This document shows positions 6,001-6,947 of a stretch of 6,947 nucleotides of DNA, piece by piece (position 1 is the stretch's first letter; every line of letters begins with the position of its first letter). The notes under the pieces are model-generated. The model was given only the letters and a program-made list of their open reading frames with translations, was not told where the DNA came from and searched no databases. The translations under genes and the position numbers were made by a program. This DNA comes from Kiritimatiellia bacterium. GTDB taxonomy: Bacteria; Verrucomicrobiota; Kiritimatiellia; SLAD01. Location of the stretch: assembly GCA_007126995.1 (NCBI GenBank), contig SLAD01000317.1:1-6947 (forward strand), given 5' to 3'.

Positions 6001-6947
6001 GCTCCGAGGATGACAAGTGGCGCCATCACTGGATGCCCACACCTCGGTATCCAGCAGCTCCCATTAGACACTTCCTAACTGACCCATATCATCTAGAACG
6101 TGAACTCTATTGGGATAGGCCCTACCCAGAGACAGGTCCGATACCTTTCCTCGCCGAGCTGCCCTTAATTGGCCCAACCGCTGGCGTGGGCGTTAGTGAA
6201 ATCCTTAAGCCTACCATCAAGATGCATCAGGAAGAGCTACGGGATATTAACCGTGGGATCCGGGCACGCGGCTTCGCTCAGCCTAGACAAGCCTACGCCT
6301 ATGTAACACCGAGCGGCATGATACAAACCACCTACATGGCAGGAGCTGGCGACATTGGACGTGAGATGATCGCTGGAACACCAACCATGGGCATGGAACC
6401 TGGTATGTATGCTAAGGGTAAGGATATGTCCCGTGCCCAGCTAACTGGCATTAACCAGGAGATACTCACTGCTGGCATGCTACGTGGCGGAGAGCTACCT
6501 GCGGGACCAGTGGAAGGTACAAGGTTAATCCCACTACGTGATCGTAGATCCATGGATGTCTTCGACGACCCAGATACTATAGATGACATCATGTCCATGA
6601 CCGACCCAAGGTTTATGGCTGGACAGACCTGGTATAGCTTCGTTAAGCACTCTGGTATCTACGGCTTCCTCTTCAGCGACCTTACCATGCGTGGTATGAG
6701 TGACATCTGGCAGCCTGCCGAGATGTTATACCCAGGACCAGTCGTAGAGCGTGCTAGAATTAACACCATGGCTCGCTCCTGGTGGGATAGATACATGGGC
6801 GGTCTCGGCGATGATATCTCAGAGATCTACCGCCGGTTCATTCCACGGGAACGCCGCGTAGACTACTGGAACCCAATCCCCAATACAATGCCATATTGGA
6901 TGCCAGGCCCAGACTACTTCGTGAACTTCCAAGAGGGAGATCCCTTC
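3030..6947 (+). CDS. Giant virion protein in tape-measure position (3' end outside window)
   Basis: One frame is open from ATG 3030 to the last base, 1306 codons without a stop, so the protein is longer still. It begins with a basic, Tyr-rich leader and a hydrophobic Gly/Ala/Leu segment (residues 22-36, AGIGLGLLAL). A long Arg/Gln/Glu-rich, mostly helical region follows, with a beta-rich patch around 333-460 (LLFID, then PIININPL). Residues 820-840 hold FAERLSATLGSLGLGLSREH-like sequence, then a second hydrophobic segment (848-861, WVAGIAAFSAFAYM) and a Gly-rich stretch. The C-terminal part is rich in Trp, Tyr and Pro: GRWWRMG (952-958), EPSWYQR (972-978), YGSEDDKW (990-997), RPYPETG (1030-1036), LPLIGP, and NTMPYWMPGPDYF near the end. 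From memory, such motifs occur in very large structural proteins of big phages; I cannot name the family. Position after chaperone-like genes and hydrophobic segments fit a tape measure, which sets tail length. No lysozyme, peptidase or intein motif was seen in this part. Confidence 0.8.
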   Translation, partial: MPRQRLSSEYYQRPTQDYPKKIATTAAGIGLGLLALRAGRPALRMLGQEGGFLHQAGVQLGRGLSRIYESPASAVARGVGQWTRHGGPARLSIRELPAQLRQTGEQFRDSVGHALQQHRDRTASRVYQRATHMQTLFRDVEHVRAGARETIEYGYRMRHLAGQLRGEYGDVGVDIARRLARQDPSEPFYLRDPSLHVNRIQRMLEDVDSIRGLHISPEDLAARVRSRIGHSMFAPVGPGIGVTEEAIDLATRRTRDEATRALYAEGQRETFLEYVMSHVGFRRATIGEVMDDVRHIGMARPDRRTGDMVETATAFSELVARDRHFANLKADPLLFIDKAGNLIDYRGVSDATHGVLTFIDRHFQTPIININPLRLLQYRVVRSAQLAPKVNILGTGEVQQYVFGSPYPIITPRVMAGGRITDPLTGRIIRDDVVSGSARHGILSRVSPKIAGTGLRDPHPDTILGRMMNLVDVGRQDFPSKLKEYQSIITKLRSPEWQRNVLTGLQERHIPPDQVAQRHAQLSRLIERNMRGITPEEWRRIGTRVDLDALGIGRVDMRDPKEVMSLLQRLRQTAVPDPDLAGELLSPYARDIERTWQAFARDPAAFVDSRRVLSNRIPMFTSLQVIEQVEDVRRLASQELLWRLQQQTPGRPLMDVIGDVLPAGEQQRKLHEYLTLMDMNIGYRDYRRTLGLARGTGRYEQEAARAYEAFLDVFDPATTAGQRIDRSVKRYTPWLQKSIEWEEYQQYVGIGRSGFPRGQEYVYLGKTQGPIAAINEAIKQRGFDPLRQFGKQFTAGRHNMEEMTGLSIASYHFAERLSATLGSLGLGLSREHLGSMPQIMMNLMARRWVAGIAAFSAFAYMDYEAGKIVPGGLTGVGADIQAGLGTIITGARDLIGETDRAKRRRQLYPGMDLLAEESYIGRPLSRFGLTGDMSLEEYNEYLISGHDPVRRGRWWRMGSKTPWYGDRVLYYEPSWYQRAHMPDVKAISMYGSEDDKWRHHWMPTPRYPAAPIRHFLTDPYHLERELYWDRPYPETGPIPFLAELPLIGPTAGVGVSEILKPTIKMHQEELRDINRGIRARGFAQPRQAYAYVTPSGMIQTTYMAGAGDIGREMIAGTPTMGMEPGMYAKGKDMSRAQLTGINQEILTAGMLRGGELPAGPVEGTRLIPLRDRRSMDVFDDPDTIDDIMSMTDPRFMAGQTWYSFVKHSGIYGFLFSDLTMRGMSDIWQPAEMLYPGPVVERARINTMARSWWDRYMGGLGDDISEIYRRFIPRERRVDYWNPIPNTMPYWMPGPDYFVNFQEGDPF

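Overview
The window is a stretch of bacteriophage genome, read entirely on the + strand, and it looks like part of a tail-morphogenesis module. The genes are packed tightly: the longest gap is 44 bases, and neighbours otherwise sit a few bases apart or overlap by one. Most starts have strong purine-rich Shine-Dalgarno sequences, and the order (tube-like proteins, two chaperone-like proteins, one very large protein) is typical of tailed-phage virions. The strong SD sites and the recalled resemblance of the proteins to large phages of Gram-positive bacteria suggest a large Bacillota-type phage. The host is an inference; nothing in the window proves it.

Layout: 1-411 is the 3' end of a structural protein gene whose start lies before the window. 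A perfect 9-bp hairpin follows at 418-439, then a small gene (456-692) for an HNH-like zinc-binding protein. Next come two more structural proteins (704-1291 and 1291-2055). These two and the first partial gene are paralogs by shared sequence pattern, and are most likely tail-tube or tube-like proteins that differ in the length of a central loop. Two small acidic proteins follow (2070-2456 and 2463-3014). They are also paralogs of each other: one short, one with an extra C-terminal domain. By position and architecture they are candidate tail assembly chaperones. From 3030 to the last base runs one uninterrupted frame of at least 1306 codons, a giant structural protein in the tape-measure position. 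It has no stop in the window and covers over half of it.

Working model: the tube-like paralogs form the tail tube or its ends, the short/long chaperone pair helps tube subunits assemble around the giant protein, and the giant protein is the tape measure or another very large virion component. The most unusual points are the HNH-like mini-gene between tube paralogs, the chaperone pair encoded as two separate in-frame paralogs rather than by a ribosomal frameshift, and the giant protein with its aromatic- and proline-rich C-terminal module.
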